A stretch of 64,000 nt of DNA from Salimicrobium album (GCF_900107115.1 NZ_FNOS01000005.1:1-64000), one strand, 5' to 3'; counted from the stretch's first letter, positions 19,096 to 29,505 are shown. Notes: a model not told the origin generated them from the letters alone. A program made the numbers and translations.

Positions 19096-19168
19096 TACAA
19101 CGGTCTATCGAATCAAAAGGAAGAAGTATCGAGAGCATAGACTTACTCGGTACTTCTTCCTTTTTTAT
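19096..19168 (+). repeat. Hairpin repeat, copy 1 (upstream flank of the sulfur cluster)
   Basis: It begins with a TACAACGGTCTATCG block shared with 31352-31421, then forms a hairpin (AAAAGGAAGAAGTATCGAG / CTCGGTACTTCTTCCTTTT) ending in a T run. It shares ~31 nearly identical bases with copy 2. In the stem the two copies differ at paired positions so that pairing is kept. It works as a terminator by structure. Confidence 0.8.
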
Positions 19169-19311
19169 TAGTCATCCATGGTTCTATTAACTCGTTTTTT
19201 TATTTCATAAATTTTCAAATTTTAGGTTGTGTGGAGGAATTTATCGTGTTATCTTAATTAAAACATAGTAAATAGGTAAGTTTTATAAACATTATATGCT
19301 TTAAGTGCATA

Positions 19312-19454
19312 TCTTATCGAGAGAGGTGGAGGGGCTTGGCCCGATGAAGCTTCGGCAGCGGCTCATGTAGAGACTGTGCCAATTCCAAGAAAGATAAGAG
19401 AGTGGGATGAATGATTTCTAAACCTCTCTTCTTATTTGGAAGAGAGGTTTTTTA
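19312..19454 (+). ncRNA. SAM-I (S-box) riboswitch with terminator
   Basis: The aptamer spans about 19312-19400: P1 CTTATC/GATAAG, the core GAGAGAGGTGGAGG, GGCCCGATGAAGC, GGCAGC and GTGCCAATTCCA blocks diagnostic of S-box RNAs. A terminator hairpin, AACCTCTCTTC/GAAGAGAGGTT plus T6, follows at 19421-19454. Part of it is complementary to the GAGAGAGG of the aptamer region, consistent with alternative folding. High SAM should terminate transcription before cysH, so the cluster responds to methionine/SAM status. Confidence 0.93.
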
Positions 19455-19470
19455 TAGAAAGGGGTCGACT

Positions 19471-20190
19471 ATGACTAATACAGCCGTTACCTATGACAAT
19501 TTCACTGGAGATCCGTTCAGTGATCTATCCGCTGATGATCAAACAAAAGGAGCTCTCGAGGTTCTCCGATGGGCTTACGAAGAGTATGACTCTATCACGT
19601 ATGCCTGCAGTTTTGGAGCGGAGGGGATCGTGCTCATAGATCTGATCGAAAAAGTGAAAAAGGATGCAAAAATCGTATTTCTCGATACCGGTATACACTT
19701 TCAGGAGACATATGACCTTATCGAAAAAGTGAAGAAGAGATATCCGGCGCTTCAAATCGAATTGAAAAAGCCGGAACTGACACTGGAGGAACAAGCGGAG
19801 GAACACGGGTCCGCTCTTTGGAAAAGAAACCCGGATCAGTGCTGCTTTATCCGTAAAATCAAACCTCTCGAAGAAGCTCTTGATGGAGCAGAGGCGTGGG
19901 TGTCAGGGCTGAGAAGAGAGCAGTCGCTCAGTAGAGGCAATACGGACTTCGTCAACAAAGATGAGCGTTTCCAATCGATAAAGGTATGTCCCCTTATTCA
20001 CTGGACGTGGGATGACGTTTGGTCTTATATCCGATTAAATAGGTTGGATTACAATGGTTTACATGACGAAGGGTATCCGAGTATCGGATGCATTCCGTGC
20101 ACATTTAAAGCGGAAAGTGGAGGTCGTGATGGTAGATGGAAAGGGATGGAGAAAACGGAGTGTGGACTCCATACAGGCGGTCAATCGTGA
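19471..20190 (+). CDS. cysH: Phosphoadenylyl-/adenylyl-sulfate reductase
   Basis: A 239-residue PP-loop reductase that reduces APS or PAPS to sulfite with thioredoxin. Motifs are CSFGAEG (about residues 45-51, substrate P-loop), [10 protein letters not shown] (about 72-81), the C-C...C-x-x-C cluster ([11 protein letters not shown] about 122-132 and GCIPCTF about 208-214) that binds a [4Fe-4S] centre in the assimilatory bacterial type, and the C-terminal redox Cys in ECGLH. Start ATG 19471 has AAAGGGG upstream. It is the first gene behind the SAM riboswitch. Confidence 0.93.
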   Translation: MTNTAVTYDNFTGDPFSDLSADDQTKGALEVLRWAYEEYDSITYACSFGAEGIVLIDLIEKVKKDAKIVFLDTGIHFQETYDLIEKVKKRYPALQIELKKPELTLEEQAEEHGSALWKRNPDQCCFIRKIKPLEEALDGAEAWVSGLRREQSLSRGNTDFVNKDERFQSIKVCPLIHWTWDDVWSYIRLNRLDYNGLHDEGYPSIGCIPCTFKAESGGRDGRWKGMEKTECGLHTGGQS

Positions 20191-20207
20191 TGAGGGAGAG
20201 TGGGGAA

Positions 20208-20975
20208 ATGAGTAAAGTTTATATCGTAGGTGCAGGTCCAGGAGACGCGGATCTGATCACTATCAAGGGATTAAAGGCGATCCAGCAGGCAAACGTGCTT
20301 TTGTACGATCGGCTCGTGAACCAGGATCTGCTGGAAGAAGCAGGTAGCGATACCCGTCTTGTCTACTGCGGAAAGAGTCCGGATCATCATTCATTGACAC
20401 AGGAAGAGATCAACACGCTGCTTTGTGATTTCCATGCACAAGGGCTGACAGTCACCAGGCTGAAAGGCGGTGATCCATTCGTATTCGGACGTGGCGGGGA
20501 AGAAGCGGAAGTGTTGGCCGCACGCGGTATCCCTTTTGAAATCGTACCAGGCATCACCGCAGGTATTGCAGCTCCAGCTTACGCGGGAATTCCAGTCACT
20601 CATAGAGAGCACAGTTCTTCGGTCGCATTTATCTCAGGCGTAAGCAAACTCGGGATGGAGGATGAAGTGTACTGGGAACATGTCGTGAAAAGTATGGATA
20701 CTCTCTGCATTTACATGGGCGTGCGGAAACTGCCGGATATTTGTGAAAGGCTCCTCCGTCATGGAAGACCAGGTACGACGCCGATTGCTCTGGTCGGTTG
20801 GGGAACGACGGAATGGCAGGAGACAGTTACAGGAGAGATCGACACGATTGTAGAAAAGGCGGAACACATAAAAAATCCGGCCATGATTGTCGTCGGAGAG
20901 GTGGTTCGGTGCAGGGAATCCATCCAGTGGTTCGAAAAGCTCCCGGAAGCGAAAGAAATGGAGGTCTCAGGATAA
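20208..20975 (+). CDS. sumT: Uroporphyrinogen-III C-methyltransferase
   Basis: A 255-residue SAM-dependent methylase that makes precorrin-2, the first step from uroporphyrinogen III to siroheme. It starts MSKVYIVGAGPGDADLIT, with GAGPGD binding SAM, and has YDRLVNQ, RLKGGDPFVFGRGGEE (about residues 82-97) and the central PGITAGIAAPAYAGIPVTHR. The length is that of a stand-alone SUMT, not a CysG fusion. A longer in-frame start at 20136 would overlap cysH and is rejected. Siroheme is the cofactor of the CysI encoded downstream. Confidence 0.94.
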   Translation: MSKVYIVGAGPGDADLITIKGLKAIQQANVLLYDRLVNQDLLEEAGSDTRLVYCGKSPDHHSLTQEEINTLLCDFHAQGLTVTRLKGGDPFVFGRGGEEAEVLAARGIPFEIVPGITAGIAAPAYAGIPVTHREHSSSVAFISGVSKLGMEDEVYWEHVVKSMDTLCIYMGVRKLPDICERLLRHGRPGTTPIALVGWGTTEWQETVTGEIDTIVEKAEHIKNPAMIVVGEVVRCRESIQWFEKLPEAKEMEVSG

Positions 20976-20976
20976 G

Positions 20977-21759
20977 ATGCAGGGAGTATTATATGTCAGT
21001 CACGGAAGTAGAATCGAGGAGACGAAGGCGGAAGTGGAGCGGGTCGTGGAAGAAGCGCACAAGGGTATTGATATTGCGCTTCACAAGCTGTGCTACTTGG
21101 AGATCGCTTCTCCCAGCATCGAAGAAGGGACCTGGGAACTGATAGCGGAAGGTGCAGAGCGGATAGCTATTGTTCCCATGCTTCTATTCAGTGCCGGTCA
21201 CTATTATTCAGATATTCCTGATGAATTGGCGAATCTTCAGAAGAAATATCCGAATGTCACCTTTACATACGGAGAACCTCTAGGTGTACAGGAGGCTTTG
21301 ATTGATGCACTCGCCGACAGGTTCAGCGAAAAAGGATCGACGGATGGATTTCTTCTTGTAGCAAGAGGAAGCAGGAATCCTGCAACGGTACAGGCGATGG
21401 AAACCATCAGGGAACGCCTGGTAGCGAAAACCGGGAGCAGGCATGGGGAGGTTTGCTATCTTGCTGTCCTGGAACCGACGTTTGAACAGGGGCTGGCGGA
21501 CGCAGTTAAAAAGTATCCGGTAGGCCTTATCGTACTCCCCTGTCTCTGGTTTACCGGCAGACTGATTCGTCACATCGAAAAGGAAGTGGAGACGTTGAAA
21601 GAGGAAGGTTGTAATGTTCACACAGCTCATTACCTCGATAACCACCCCTTCATCATCGAACTCCTCCGGCGCCGGGTGCAGGAAGCTTTGGTAAAAGAAC
21701 CGTATGCTCCCTTGATAGAGGAGGGCACAGACCATGAGTCATCTGCCGCTCACCGTTGA
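20977..21759 (+). CDS. sirB: Sirohydrochlorin ferrochelatase
   Basis: A 260-residue protein with two CbiX-type chelatase repeats. The first begins GVLYVSHGSR (about residues 3-12) with metal-ligand region LLFSAGHYYSDIP (about 71-83). The second begins FLLVARGSRNP (about 127-137) and has LPCLWFTGRLIRHI. It inserts Fe2+ into sirohydrochlorin as the last step of siroheme synthesis. It starts 1 nt after the sumT stop and overlaps sirC by 26 nt. Confidence 0.92.
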   Translation: MQGVLYVSHGSRIEETKAEVERVVEEAHKGIDIALHKLCYLEIASPSIEEGTWELIAEGAERIAIVPMLLFSAGHYYSDIPDELANLQKKYPNVTFTYGEPLGVQEALIDALADRFSEKGSTDGFLLVARGSRNPATVQAMETIRERLVAKTGSRHGEVCYLAVLEPTFEQGLADAVKKYPVGLIVLPCLWFTGRLIRHIEKEVETLKEEGCNVHTAHYLDNHPFIIELLRRRVQEALVKEPYAPLIEEGTDHESSAAHR

Positions 21760-22345
21760 CATGAAGGGGAAGATGGTCGTCATTGTAGGAGGAGGTCCTG
21801 TCGCTGAAAAACGGGCGAAAAAACTTCTGGATGCAGAAGCTTCGATTACGATAGTGAGTCCCGAAGTAACGCCGGACCTAGAGTATCTGGCGGGAGAAGA
21901 ACGTTTTTATTGGAAACGAAGAACGTTTGAGCCAAGGGATATAGAAGGGGTGTTTCTCTTAATAGCTGCTACCGGTAATCGGCAGGTGGATGAAGAAGTG
22001 AAGAAAGCTGGAGAAAATGTGCCGCTTGTAAATATTGCCGGAGAAGCAGATGCCGGGAACATACACTTCCCTGCTCACTTCTCCCGCGGCCGATTGTCCA
22101 TTGCCGTATCCACCGGCGGTGCTAGTCCGGCTCTTGCCGCGCGTATCAAGAGCCGTCTCGAAGAAGATTATGACGAAGATTATGGCGCTTACCTCGACTT
22201 TTTGCACGTTTGCCGAACGACAATTAAAACATCCGGTCTCTCAAAGGAAAAGAAGAAAGAAGCGATCAAAAAGCTGCTCGATGAAGAATACGAAGAGGAA
22301 AAAGAGCAGGCTCGTATGGTCGCATGGTTGGAGGGGATCGAGTGA
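21734..22345 (+). CDS. sirC: Precorrin-2 dehydrogenase
   Basis: A 203-residue NAD-dependent enzyme converting precorrin-2 to sirohydrochlorin. The N-terminal Rossmann motif is VIVGGGPVAEKRAKKLLDAEA (about residues 15-35 region, GGGxVA), followed by ATGNRQVDEEV (about 76-86). The FSRGRLSIAVSTGGASPALA region (about 116-135) corresponds to the active-site segment. It lacks a chelatase or methylase domain, so sirohydrochlorin goes to SirB encoded just upstream. The C-terminal ~45 residues are highly charged. Confidence 0.93.
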   Translation: MSHLPLTVDMKGKMVVIVGGGPVAEKRAKKLLDAEASITIVSPEVTPDLEYLAGEERFYWKRRTFEPRDIEGVFLLIAATGNRQVDEEVKKAGENVPLVNIAGEADAGNIHFPAHFSRGRLSIAVSTGGASPALAARIKSRLEEDYDEDYGAYLDFLHVCRTTIKTSGLSKEKKKEAIKKLLDEEYEEEKEQARMVAWLEGIE

Positions 22346-23154
22346 ACAGCTTGAATGGAAAAAGAATAGCAATAGCGGCTGACAGGCGTAGCAAAGAAAT
22401 GGGAGCGCTCATTGAAAATTTCGGTGGTACTCCTGTATATACGCCCCTTCAGGGAGAACAGCAACTGCATGAAAAGCGGAGTATCAGAGACGTGCACACT
22501 TTGTTGGAAGAAGATTTCGAATGGATCATTTTAACGACAGGCATCGGTGTGCGAACCCTCAAAGAGGCAGCACAGCAAGAAGGGATGCGTGATGCCTTCC
22601 TTGAAAAATTGCAGAATGCGAAGCTCGCCATCCGCGGTAAAAAGGCGCTCGGGTGGCTCCTTGAACATGAACTTACGGCTGAAGTCGTCTCTGAAGATGG
22701 GACGATGAAAGGGCTGATGGAGAAGCTTGAAAAAGAACGGGAAACAGCCTTTCTTCAGGCATACAGCGTCGATGATGCCTCATGGAAAGAATCATTCGAG
22801 AAGTCTTTTTCCTACGTGTACCTCTCCCGTCCTTATGAATACAAACGACCTTCAATAGATATCAGGAAGACGTTAATCAAAAGAATTACGAATGCTGAAG
22901 TCCAGGCTGTCCTGTTCACCAGCAAAACGCAGGTAAGAAATTTGTTTGAAGAAGAAGCAGACGACCGGCTTGTCCGTTCACTGAATAATAGAGTGAAAGC
23001 AGTCGCCACAGGAAAGGTGACGGCAGAGGAACTCAGGAATTTCGATGTGCAGGAAGTACTGTACCCGCAAAATCAGAAAATGGGAGCGATGGTTGTAGAG
23101 ATGGCCCGCTACTTTGATGCAAGAAATGACAAGGGGGAAGAGAAACATGCATGA
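22342..23154 (+). CDS. Uroporphyrinogen-III synthase family protein (HemD-like)
   Basis: A 270-residue protein resembling HemD: the start LNGKRIAIAADRRSKEM, then ILTTGIGVRTLKEAA (about residues 62-76), a middle segment, then VQAVLFTSKTQVRNLFE (about 190-206) and VKAVATGKVTAEEL. HemD closes hydroxymethylbilane to uroporphyrinogen III, the sumT substrate. It is probably a second, pathway-dedicated copy beside the one in the haem operon; a divergent regulatory role cannot be excluded. GTG 22342 overlaps the sirC stop by 4 nt and has GGAGGGG 5 nt upstream. Confidence 0.75.
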   Translation: MNSLNGKRIAIAADRRSKEMGALIENFGGTPVYTPLQGEQQLHEKRSIRDVHTLLEEDFEWIILTTGIGVRTLKEAAQQEGMRDAFLEKLQNAKLAIRGKKALGWLLEHELTAEVVSEDGTMKGLMEKLEKERETAFLQAYSVDDASWKESFEKSFSYVYLSRPYEYKRPSIDIRKTLIKRITNAEVQAVLFTSKTQVRNLFEEEADDRLVRSLNNRVKAVATGKVTAEELRNFDVQEVLYPQNQKMGAMVVEMARYFDARNDKGEEKHA

Positions 23155-24982
23155 CAATCAGGAGGAGAAGACGGTGCAACTGAAAGTGATGAACAGCCCG
23201 TTCAATGAAAAACAGGCCGACCTTTTGAATCAGCTGCTGTCTTCGATGACGGAAAATCAGAAAATTTGGCTGAGTGGTTACCTGGCGAGTGCCCCGGCTC
23301 TTGCACCGAAGACACCGGTCTCACAATCAGGAGGAGAATTTGAAAAGACGGAGGCAGCAAAGCGGACGATCACGGTTCTGTACGGCTCCCATACCGGGAA
23401 CTGTGAAGAACTTGCAGAGCAATTATCAAAGAACCTGAAGGAAAAAGATTTCCAGGTGACGGTCTCTTCCATGGATGATTTCAAGACGAAGAACCTGAAG
23501 AAAACGGAGGACCTACTCGTGCTGACGAGTACGCACGGAGATGGAGACCCGCCGGATAATGCTATGACCTTTTATGAGTTCCTCTTCAGTAAACGCGCGC
23601 CGGAATTGAAAGACGTGCGGTACTCCGTACTTGCTCTTGGAGATAGTTCGTATGAGTTCTTTTGCCAGACAGGAAAAGACATCGATGCGAGGCTTGAAGA
23701 GCTGGGCGCAGAGCGCTTGTATGAAAGGGTAGACTGCGATCTCGACTTTGAAGAGCCGGCAGAAACATGGAAGGAAGGGGTGCTGGAAAAGCTCGAGGAA
23801 CAGAGCCCCTCCGCTCAGGTTGAAGGTGTGATGGAGGCGAAGGAAACGGTGGTCGGCCCCGTCTACTCCAAAGCGAATCCGTTCCGGGCGGAGATACTCG
23901 AGAATATCAACCTGAACGGGCGTGGATCTAACAAGGAAATCCGCCACATCGAGTTGGATTTAGAAGGCTCGGGACTCGACTACGAGCCGGGCGACAGTAT
24001 CGGTATTTTACCGGAAAATGAGGAGACGCTCACGGATGAACTGATCCAGGAAATGGGCTGGGACGGGGGAACGTCGGTCACCATAACGAAAGATGGAGAA
24101 ATCCGTTCGGTGCGGGAAGCGCTCCTGTCCGTCTACGAAACGACCGTGCTGACGAAGCCGCTGCTTGAAAAAGCCTCTTCCCTGACGGAAAACGAGGACC
24201 TGAAAACGCTCATCGAAGACACGGAGGCAGTGAAATCCTATATCTACGGACGCGACTTACTGGATTTTGTCCGCGATTTCGGCCCGTGGAACGTACCAGC
24301 CGAAGAATTCCTAGCGATTCTTCGCAAACTTCCCGCTCGTCTTTATTCGATTGCCAGTAGCAGCTCTGCGAATCCGGATGAAGTCCACCTGACGATCGGA
24401 GCTTTGCGCTATGAAGCGAACGGTCGTCAGCGCAACGGCGTCTGCTCGGTACAATGTGCAGAGCGGGCGGAAGCAGGGAGTACACTGCCTGTCTTTGTCC
24501 AAAAAAACCGTAATTTCCGCCTGCCAGAATCAGGCGATTCAAAGGTCATCATGATCGGAGCTGGTACCGGCGTAGCTCCGTACCGGGCATTTCTCGAAGA
24601 ACGCGAAGAAAGGGAAGACGAGGGAGAGAACTGGCTCTTTTTCGGAGAGCAACACTTCGTTACCGATTTTCTTTATCAGACGGAATGGCAGCGTTGGAAA
24701 AAAGACGGCCTGCTCAGCCGGATGGATGTTGCTTTCTCGAGGGACACTTCGGAGAAAATTTACGTGCAGAACCGTTTGTGGGAGCAGCGAAAAGAAGTGT
24801 TCCGCTGGCTTCAAGATGGCGCGTATGTATACGTATGCGGCGATGAATCCCGAATGGCGAAGGATGTGGAGCGGACACTTACAGAAATCGTGGCATCGGA
24901 AGGGAGTCTCTCTTCTGAGGAAGCGTCTGATTATATAAAAGCACTACGAACAGAAAAACGATACCTGCGGGACGTGTACTGA
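23147..24982 (+). CDS. cysJ: Sulfite reductase (NADPH) flavoprotein alpha subunit
   Basis: A 611-residue electron-transfer subunit passing electrons from NADPH through FAD and FMN to CysI. The flavodoxin domain has LYGSHTGNCEELAEQL (about residues 78-93) and THGDGDPPDNA. The FNR-like half has RLYSIASS (FAD), GVCSVQCAE, MIGAGTGVAPYRAFLEER (about 468-485, NADPH) and a C-terminal Tyr (RDVY). ATG 23147 has AAGGGGG upstream and overlaps the HemD-like stop by 8 nt. Confidence 0.95.
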   Translation: MHDNQEEKTVQLKVMNSPFNEKQADLLNQLLSSMTENQKIWLSGYLASAPALAPKTPVSQSGGEFEKTEAAKRTITVLYGSHTGNCEELAEQLSKNLKEKDFQVTVSSMDDFKTKNLKKTEDLLVLTSTHGDGDPPDNAMTFYEFLFSKRAPELKDVRYSVLALGDSSYEFFCQTGKDIDARLEELGAERLYERVDCDLDFEEPAETWKEGVLEKLEEQSPSAQVEGVMEAKETVVGPVYSKANPFRAEILENINLNGRGSNKEIRHIELDLEGSGLDYEPGDSIGILPENEETLTDELIQEMGWDGGTSVTITKDGEIRSVREALLSVYETTVLTKPLLEKASSLTENEDLKTLIEDTEAVKSYIYGRDLLDFVRDFGPWNVPAEEFLAILRKLPARLYSIASSSSANPDEVHLTIGALRYEANGRQRNGVCSVQCAERAEAGSTLPVFVQKNRNFRLPESGDSKVIMIGAGTGVAPYRAFLEEREEREDEGENWLFFGEQHFVTDFLYQTEWQRWKKDGLLSRMDVAFSRDTSEKIYVQNRLWEQRKEVFRWLQDGAYVYVCGDESRMAKDVERTLTEIVASEGSLSSEEASDYIKALRTEKRYLRDVY

Positions 24983-25010
24983 ACCGCTGTAGAAAGAAGG
25001 GGAGAGAGAT

Positions 25011-26726
25011 ATGACCGATAAACAGCCGGGACCACCAAGCGAAATGGAAAAACTGAAGGAAAAAAGTGATTACTTGAGAGGGTCCCTCGTCGAGAGCTTT
25101 CAAGAACCGTTGACGGCGAGTATTCCAGAAGGGGATGCAAAAATACTGAAGTTCCACGGCAGCTATATGCAGGATGACCGTGATCTTCGTCTGGAAAGGA
25201 AACAGCAGAAACTCGAGCCTGCCTATCAGTTTATGACGAGAGTTCGGGCTCCAGGAGGGGTGGCGACACCGGAACAGTGGCTCGTCATGGATGACATAGC
25301 GAATAAATATGGAAATGAGACGCTCAAGCTTACAACGCGACAGGCGTTTCAGACACATGGGGTACTGAAATGGAAAATGAAGCCTCAAATCCAAGAAATC
25401 AATGAGGCGCTTATGGATACACTCGCAGCCTGCGGAGATGTGAACAGGAACGTGATGGCCGGTGCCAACCCTTACCAGTCGGAGGTACACGGGGAAGTGT
25501 ACGAATGGTCAAAAGAATTGAGCGATTACTTATCCCCCCGTACCAATGCGTATCATGAAATATGGCTGGATGAAGAAAAAATTGTCGACACCAGGTCGGA
25601 AGAAGAGATCGAACCGATGTACGGGAAATTCTATCTTCCGAGGAAGTTCAAGATTGGGATCGCCGTGCCTCCATCGAATGACGTGGATGTCTATTCGCAA
25701 GACCTCGGATTCATCGCTATCGTAGAAAATGGGAGGCTGCTCGGATTCAACGTTGCCGTCGGGGGCGGGATGGGCATGACACACGGGGATACGAACACGT
25801 ATCCTCAGCTTGCTCGCGTCATCGGCTTCTGCAAGCCTGAAAATATCGTAGACGTGGCAGAGAAAATTATCACCATCCAGCGCGATTACGGAAACCGGTC
25901 CGATCGGAAGAATGCAAGATTCAAATATACCATCGATAAGCGTGGTCTCCCGTGGGTAAAAGAAGAGCTCGAACAGCGCCTCGGCTATGAACTCGAGGAA
26001 GAGCGTGACTTCCACTTCGATCATAACGGGGATCGGTATGGCTGGATCGAGGGGAACGGCGAATGGCACTTCACTCTGTTCGTCCAGAACGGCCGGATTA
26101 AAGATGAAGACAATTATCCCCTCATGACTGGTCTCCGAGAAATTGCCAAAGTCCATGAAGGGGAGTTCCGGCTGAGTCCGAACCAGAATCTCGTCATCGC
26201 AAGGGTGACGGATGCGAAAAAAGAAGAGATTGAAGCACTGATTGAAAAGTACGGTTTGACGGATGGCAGGTCCCATTCGGCGCTCAGAAGGAATTCGATG
26301 GCCTGTGTTGCAATGCCGACATGTGGGCTTGCGATGGCGGAGTCAGAGAGATACCTTCCGACGCTCGTCGATAAGCTCGAAGATATTCTGGACGAAGCGG
26401 GTCTCCGGGAGGAAGAAATCGTCATACGGATGTCCGGCTGCCCAAATGGCTGCTCCAGGCCGGCTCTCGCGGAAATCGCGTTCATCGGCAAAGCGCCGGG
26501 CAAATACAACATGTACCTTGGTGGAGGATTCACAGGAAACAGATTGAATCGACTATACCGCGAAAACATCGGAGAAGGAGAGATTCTTGATACACTCCGT
26601 CCTCTCTTCATCGAATACGCGACGGAAAGAGAAGAAGGAGAACATTTCGGCGATTTCGTTATTCGGGCCGGGCATGTAAAAGCTGTGCAGTCAGGTCTCG
26701 ATTTTCATTCGGAGGTGAACGTATGA
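25011..26726 (+). CDS. cysI: Sulfite reductase hemoprotein beta subunit
   Basis: A 571-residue enzyme reducing sulfite to sulfide in a six-electron step with siroheme and a [4Fe-4S] cluster. The cluster Cys are in [13 protein letters not shown] (about residue 433) and [10 protein letters not shown] (about 477-486), with an earlier conserved Cys in [16 protein letters not shown] and [11 protein letters not shown] (siroheme-contacting segment) are also present. It is preceded by cysJ and overlaps cysD by 4 nt. The siroheme genes sit upstream in the same operon. Confidence 0.95.
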   Translation: MTDKQPGPPSEMEKLKEKSDYLRGSLVESFQEPLTASIPEGDAKILKFHGSYMQDDRDLRLERKQQKLEPAYQFMTRVRAPGGVATPEQWLVMDDIANKYGNETLKLTTRQAFQTHGVLKWKMKPQIQEINEALMDTLAACGDVNRNVMAGANPYQSEVHGEVYEWSKELSDYLSPRTNAYHEIWLDEEKIVDTRSEEEIEPMYGKFYLPRKFKIGIAVPPSNDVDVYSQDLGFIAIVENGRLLGFNVAVGGGMGMTHGDTNTYPQLARVIGFCKPENIVDVAEKIITIQRDYGNRSDRKNARFKYTIDKRGLPWVKEELEQRLGYELEEERDFHFDHNGDRYGWIEGNGEWHFTLFVQNGRIKDEDNYPLMTGLREIAKVHEGEFRLSPNQNLVIARVTDAKKEEIEALIEKYGLTDGRSHSALRRNSMACVAMPTCGLAMAESERYLPTLVDKLEDILDEAGLREEEIVIRMSGCPNGCSRPALAEIAFIGKAPGKYNMYLGGGFTGNRLNRLYRENIGEGEILDTLRPLFIEYATEREEGEHFGDFVIRAGHVKAVQSGLDFHSEVNV

Positions 26727-27652
26727 AGGTGAACACGGAAGAGAAAAAACAGGGAGCCGGGCTTACGCACCTGGATCGGCTCGAGGCAGAAGCCATCTAT
26801 ATCATCCGGGAAGTGGCTGCAGAGTGCGAGAATCCGGTCATGCTGTATTCGATCGGCAAAGACAGCTCAGTGATGCTTCACCTTGCGATGAAGGCTTTTT
26901 ATCCCGAAAAGCCTCCCTTCCCGTTCATGCATATCGACACGACGTGGAAATTCAAAGAAATGATCGAGTTTCGGGACAGGAAAGCGAGAGAGCTCGGCAT
27001 CGACATGATTGTTCATACCAATGAACAGGCAGCGAAGGAAGGGATCAATCCGTTCGACCACGGAGCGAATTATACGGACATCATGAAAACCCAGGCACTG
27101 AAAGAAGGACTCGATAAGTACGGGTTCGATGCTGCCTTCGGTGGGGGACGCAGGGACGAGGAGAAGTCACGTGCCAAAGAACGGGTGTTTTCGTTCCGTA
27201 ACAAGAACCACGCCTGGGACCCGAAGAATCAGAAGCCGGAGATGTGGAAGCTGTATAATACGCGGATCAATAAAGGGGAAAGCATGCGCGTCTTCCCTTT
27301 ATCCAATTGGACGGAGAAGGATATTTGGCAGTATATCCGAAAGGAAAATATCGATATCGTTCCGCTTTATTATGCGAAAGAACGTCCGGTGGTCTATCGC
27401 GAAGACAACATCGTGATGGTCGATGATGACCGGATGCGTTTCGAGCCGGGAGAGAAGGTTGTCCATCGCAAAGTCCGTTTCCGTACGCTCGGGTGTTATC
27501 CGCTGACCGGCGGGGTGGAATCGGAAGCGGAAACATTGGATGAAATCATCGAGGAAACGCTCGGAGCAGTATCATCGGAACGGACCAGCCGGGTGATCGA
27601 CCAGGAAGCGGCCGGAAGCATGGAACGTCGGAAGAGAGAGGGGTACTTCTAG
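26723..27652 (+). CDS. cysD: Sulfate adenylyltransferase small subunit
   Basis: A 309-residue PP-loop ATP pyrophosphatase that forms APS from ATP and sulfate together with the GTPase CysN. Motifs are [19 protein letters not shown] (about residues 41-59, PP-loop SxGKDS), [32 protein letters not shown] (about 140-158) and [11 protein letters not shown]. The ATG overlaps the cysI stop. This heterodimeric CysDN type differs from the single-chain Sat used by B. subtilis. Confidence 0.95.
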   Translation: MKVNTEEKKQGAGLTHLDRLEAEAIYIIREVAAECENPVMLYSIGKDSSVMLHLAMKAFYPEKPPFPFMHIDTTWKFKEMIEFRDRKARELGIDMIVHTNEQAAKEGINPFDHGANYTDIMKTQALKEGLDKYGFDAAFGGGRRDEEKSRAKERVFSFRNKNHAWDPKNQKPEMWKLYNTRINKGESMRVFPLSNWTEKDIWQYIRKENIDIVPLYYAKERPVVYREDNIVMVDDDRMRFEPGEKVVHRKVRFRTLGCYPLTGGVESEAETLDEIIEETLGAVSSERTSRVIDQEAAGSMERRKREGYF

Positions 27653-27653
27653 T

Positions 27654-29483
27654 ATGGAAAGTCTGTTGAAATTCATTACGTGCGGGAGCGTGGATGACGG
27701 TAAGTCCACGCTCATCGGTCACATGTTATATGAGGCGAAGCTACTATTCGCCGATCAGGAGAAGGCGCTCGAGCTCGACAGCAAAGTCGGAAGCCGGGGA
27801 GGAGATATCGACTATTCTCTGCTTCTTGACGGGCTGATGGCTGAACGGGAGCAGGGGATAACGATCGATGTGGCTTACCGATATTTTACGACGGATGCCC
27901 GTTCGTTCATCGTAGCCGATACGCCGGGGCATGAACAGTACACGAGAAACATGGCGGTAGGAGCTTCTTTTGCGGATCTTGCGGTCATCCTTGTCGATGC
28001 GACGAAAGGGGTCATCACTCAGACGAAACGTCATGCGAGAATCTGCTCTCTCATGGGGATCCGTCATATGGTTTTGGCCGTCAATAAAATGGACCTCATC
28101 GACTATGACGAAGATGCGTTCAGGAAAATCAATCGTGACTTCGAAACACTCATCTCTTCTTTTGTGGACGTAGAGACGACGGTGATTCCCGTATCCGCCA
28201 CGGAAGGGGACAATATTACATCGAATTCCACGAATACACCCTGGTATGATGGACCGCCATTGCTTACATATCTCGAGCATGCCGACGTTACAAAAGAAGA
28301 AGAGGAAGCGCCTTTCATCATGCCGGTACAGCGGGTCTCCCGACCGGGGCACCACTTCCGTGGATTTCAGGGACAGATCGAGTCCGGTCGAATCCATCCG
28401 GGAGATGAAGTCCTGGCATTACCGAGCAGAGAACGGGCAACCGTCAAAAACTTTCTCGTGACCGATCGGGAAGTGAACTGGGGAGATACCGGACAGCCGG
28501 TGACCGTGCAACTGGACAGGGAAGTGGATGTATCTCGCGGAAACGTGCTCACTGATTCAGATCTTCCGGTTACGGACCGCTTCACTGCGAGTCTTCTCTG
28601 GATGGACGATGAACCGCTGAGGGAAGGGAAAAACTTTCTCGTGAAAGCTGGTACCAAGACGATTCCGGGTACAGTAGCCGCTATTCATCATAAAACGGAT
28701 ATCAACACCGGGGACCAGGTGGATGTATCTCGCGGAGTGAAGAATGAGCTGCTTACTGTGGAGGTGGTTACGGCGGAGAAGAGTGTGTTCGACAGCTTCC
28801 GAAATAATGAGACATTGGGGGCATTCATTCTAATCGACCGCGTGACGAACAGCACGGCGGCAAGTGGTGTCATCGAGGAGACGATGACCAAGTCTCCGAA
28901 TACCGTTTGGGAAGATACGTCGATTACCCGGGAATTCCGAGCCGGTCAGAAAGGGCAGAAGCCGATCACTCTCTGGTTCACCGGCCTGTCGGGGTCCGGG
29001 AAATCGACTCTTGCGATTGAAGTGGAAGCGAGACTTTTCCGCGAGGGGTACCATACGATGCTTTTGGACGGAGACAACGTCCGACACGGATTGAACGGAG
29101 ATCTGGGTTTCAATGCAGGAGACCGTTTCGAAAATATCCGCCGGATAGCGGAAGTATCGCGTCTTATGAACGATGCCGGCCTGATTACGCTCACCTCTTT
29201 CATCTCCCCGTATCAGACGGACAGAGAGAAAGCGAAGAGGGTCATCGGAGAAGGATTTATCGAAATTTTTGTCAATACACCTCTGGAGGTTTGCGAAGAG
29301 AGGGACGTAAAAGGATTATACCAAAAGGCGAGAAAAGGTAAGATTTCCGGTTTCACGGGCGTGACTGCTCCTTATGAGGCACCGGCGGATCCGGACGTAG
29401 AAGTCGATACAACCGATCTTTCGCTTGAAGAAGCGACAGACTACGTGCTGAAAGAAATCAGAAGGTACCTGGGTCAGCCGTAA
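27654..29483 (+). CDS. cysNC: Bifunctional sulfate adenylyltransferase GTPase / APS kinase
   Basis: A 609-residue fusion. The N-terminal ~420 residues are an EF-Tu-like GTPase with GSVDDGKST (about 11-19), REQGITID, DTPGHEQY (about 88-95) and NKMDL (about 144-148), which drives APS synthesis with CysD. The C-terminal ~180 residues are APS kinase with Walker A GLSGSGKST (about 444-452), LDGDNVRHGLN (about 474-484) and FISPYQTDRE. It yields PAPS. It starts 1 nt after cysD. Confidence 0.95.
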   Translation: MESLLKFITCGSVDDGKSTLIGHMLYEAKLLFADQEKALELDSKVGSRGGDIDYSLLLDGLMAEREQGITIDVAYRYFTTDARSFIVADTPGHEQYTRNMAVGASFADLAVILVDATKGVITQTKRHARICSLMGIRHMVLAVNKMDLIDYDEDAFRKINRDFETLISSFVDVETTVIPVSATEGDNITSNSTNTPWYDGPPLLTYLEHADVTKEEEEAPFIMPVQRVSRPGHHFRGFQGQIESGRIHPGDEVLALPSRERATVKNFLVTDREVNWGDTGQPVTVQLDREVDVSRGNVLTDSDLPVTDRFTASLLWMDDEPLREGKNFLVKAGTKTIPGTVAAIHHKTDINTGDQVDVSRGVKNELLTVEVVTAEKSVFDSFRNNETLGAFILIDRVTNSTAASGVIEETMTKSPNTVWEDTSITREFRAGQKGQKPITLWFTGLSGSGKSTLAIEVEARLFREGYHTMLLDGDNVRHGLNGDLGFNAGDRFENIRRIAEVSRLMNDAGLITLTSFISPYQTDREKAKRVIGEGFIEIFVNTPLEVCEERDVKGLYQKARKGKISGFTGVTAPYEAPADPDVEVDTTDLSLEEATDYVLKEIRRYLGQP

Positions 29484-29505
29484 TGAAAAGGTAAAAGGGG
29501 CCAAG

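Noticed and set aside
19411-19470. Upstream in-frame extension of cysH through the riboswitch terminator
   Set aside because: The extra residues come from the terminator hairpin; ATG 19471 has a proper ribosome binding site and fits the family N terminus.
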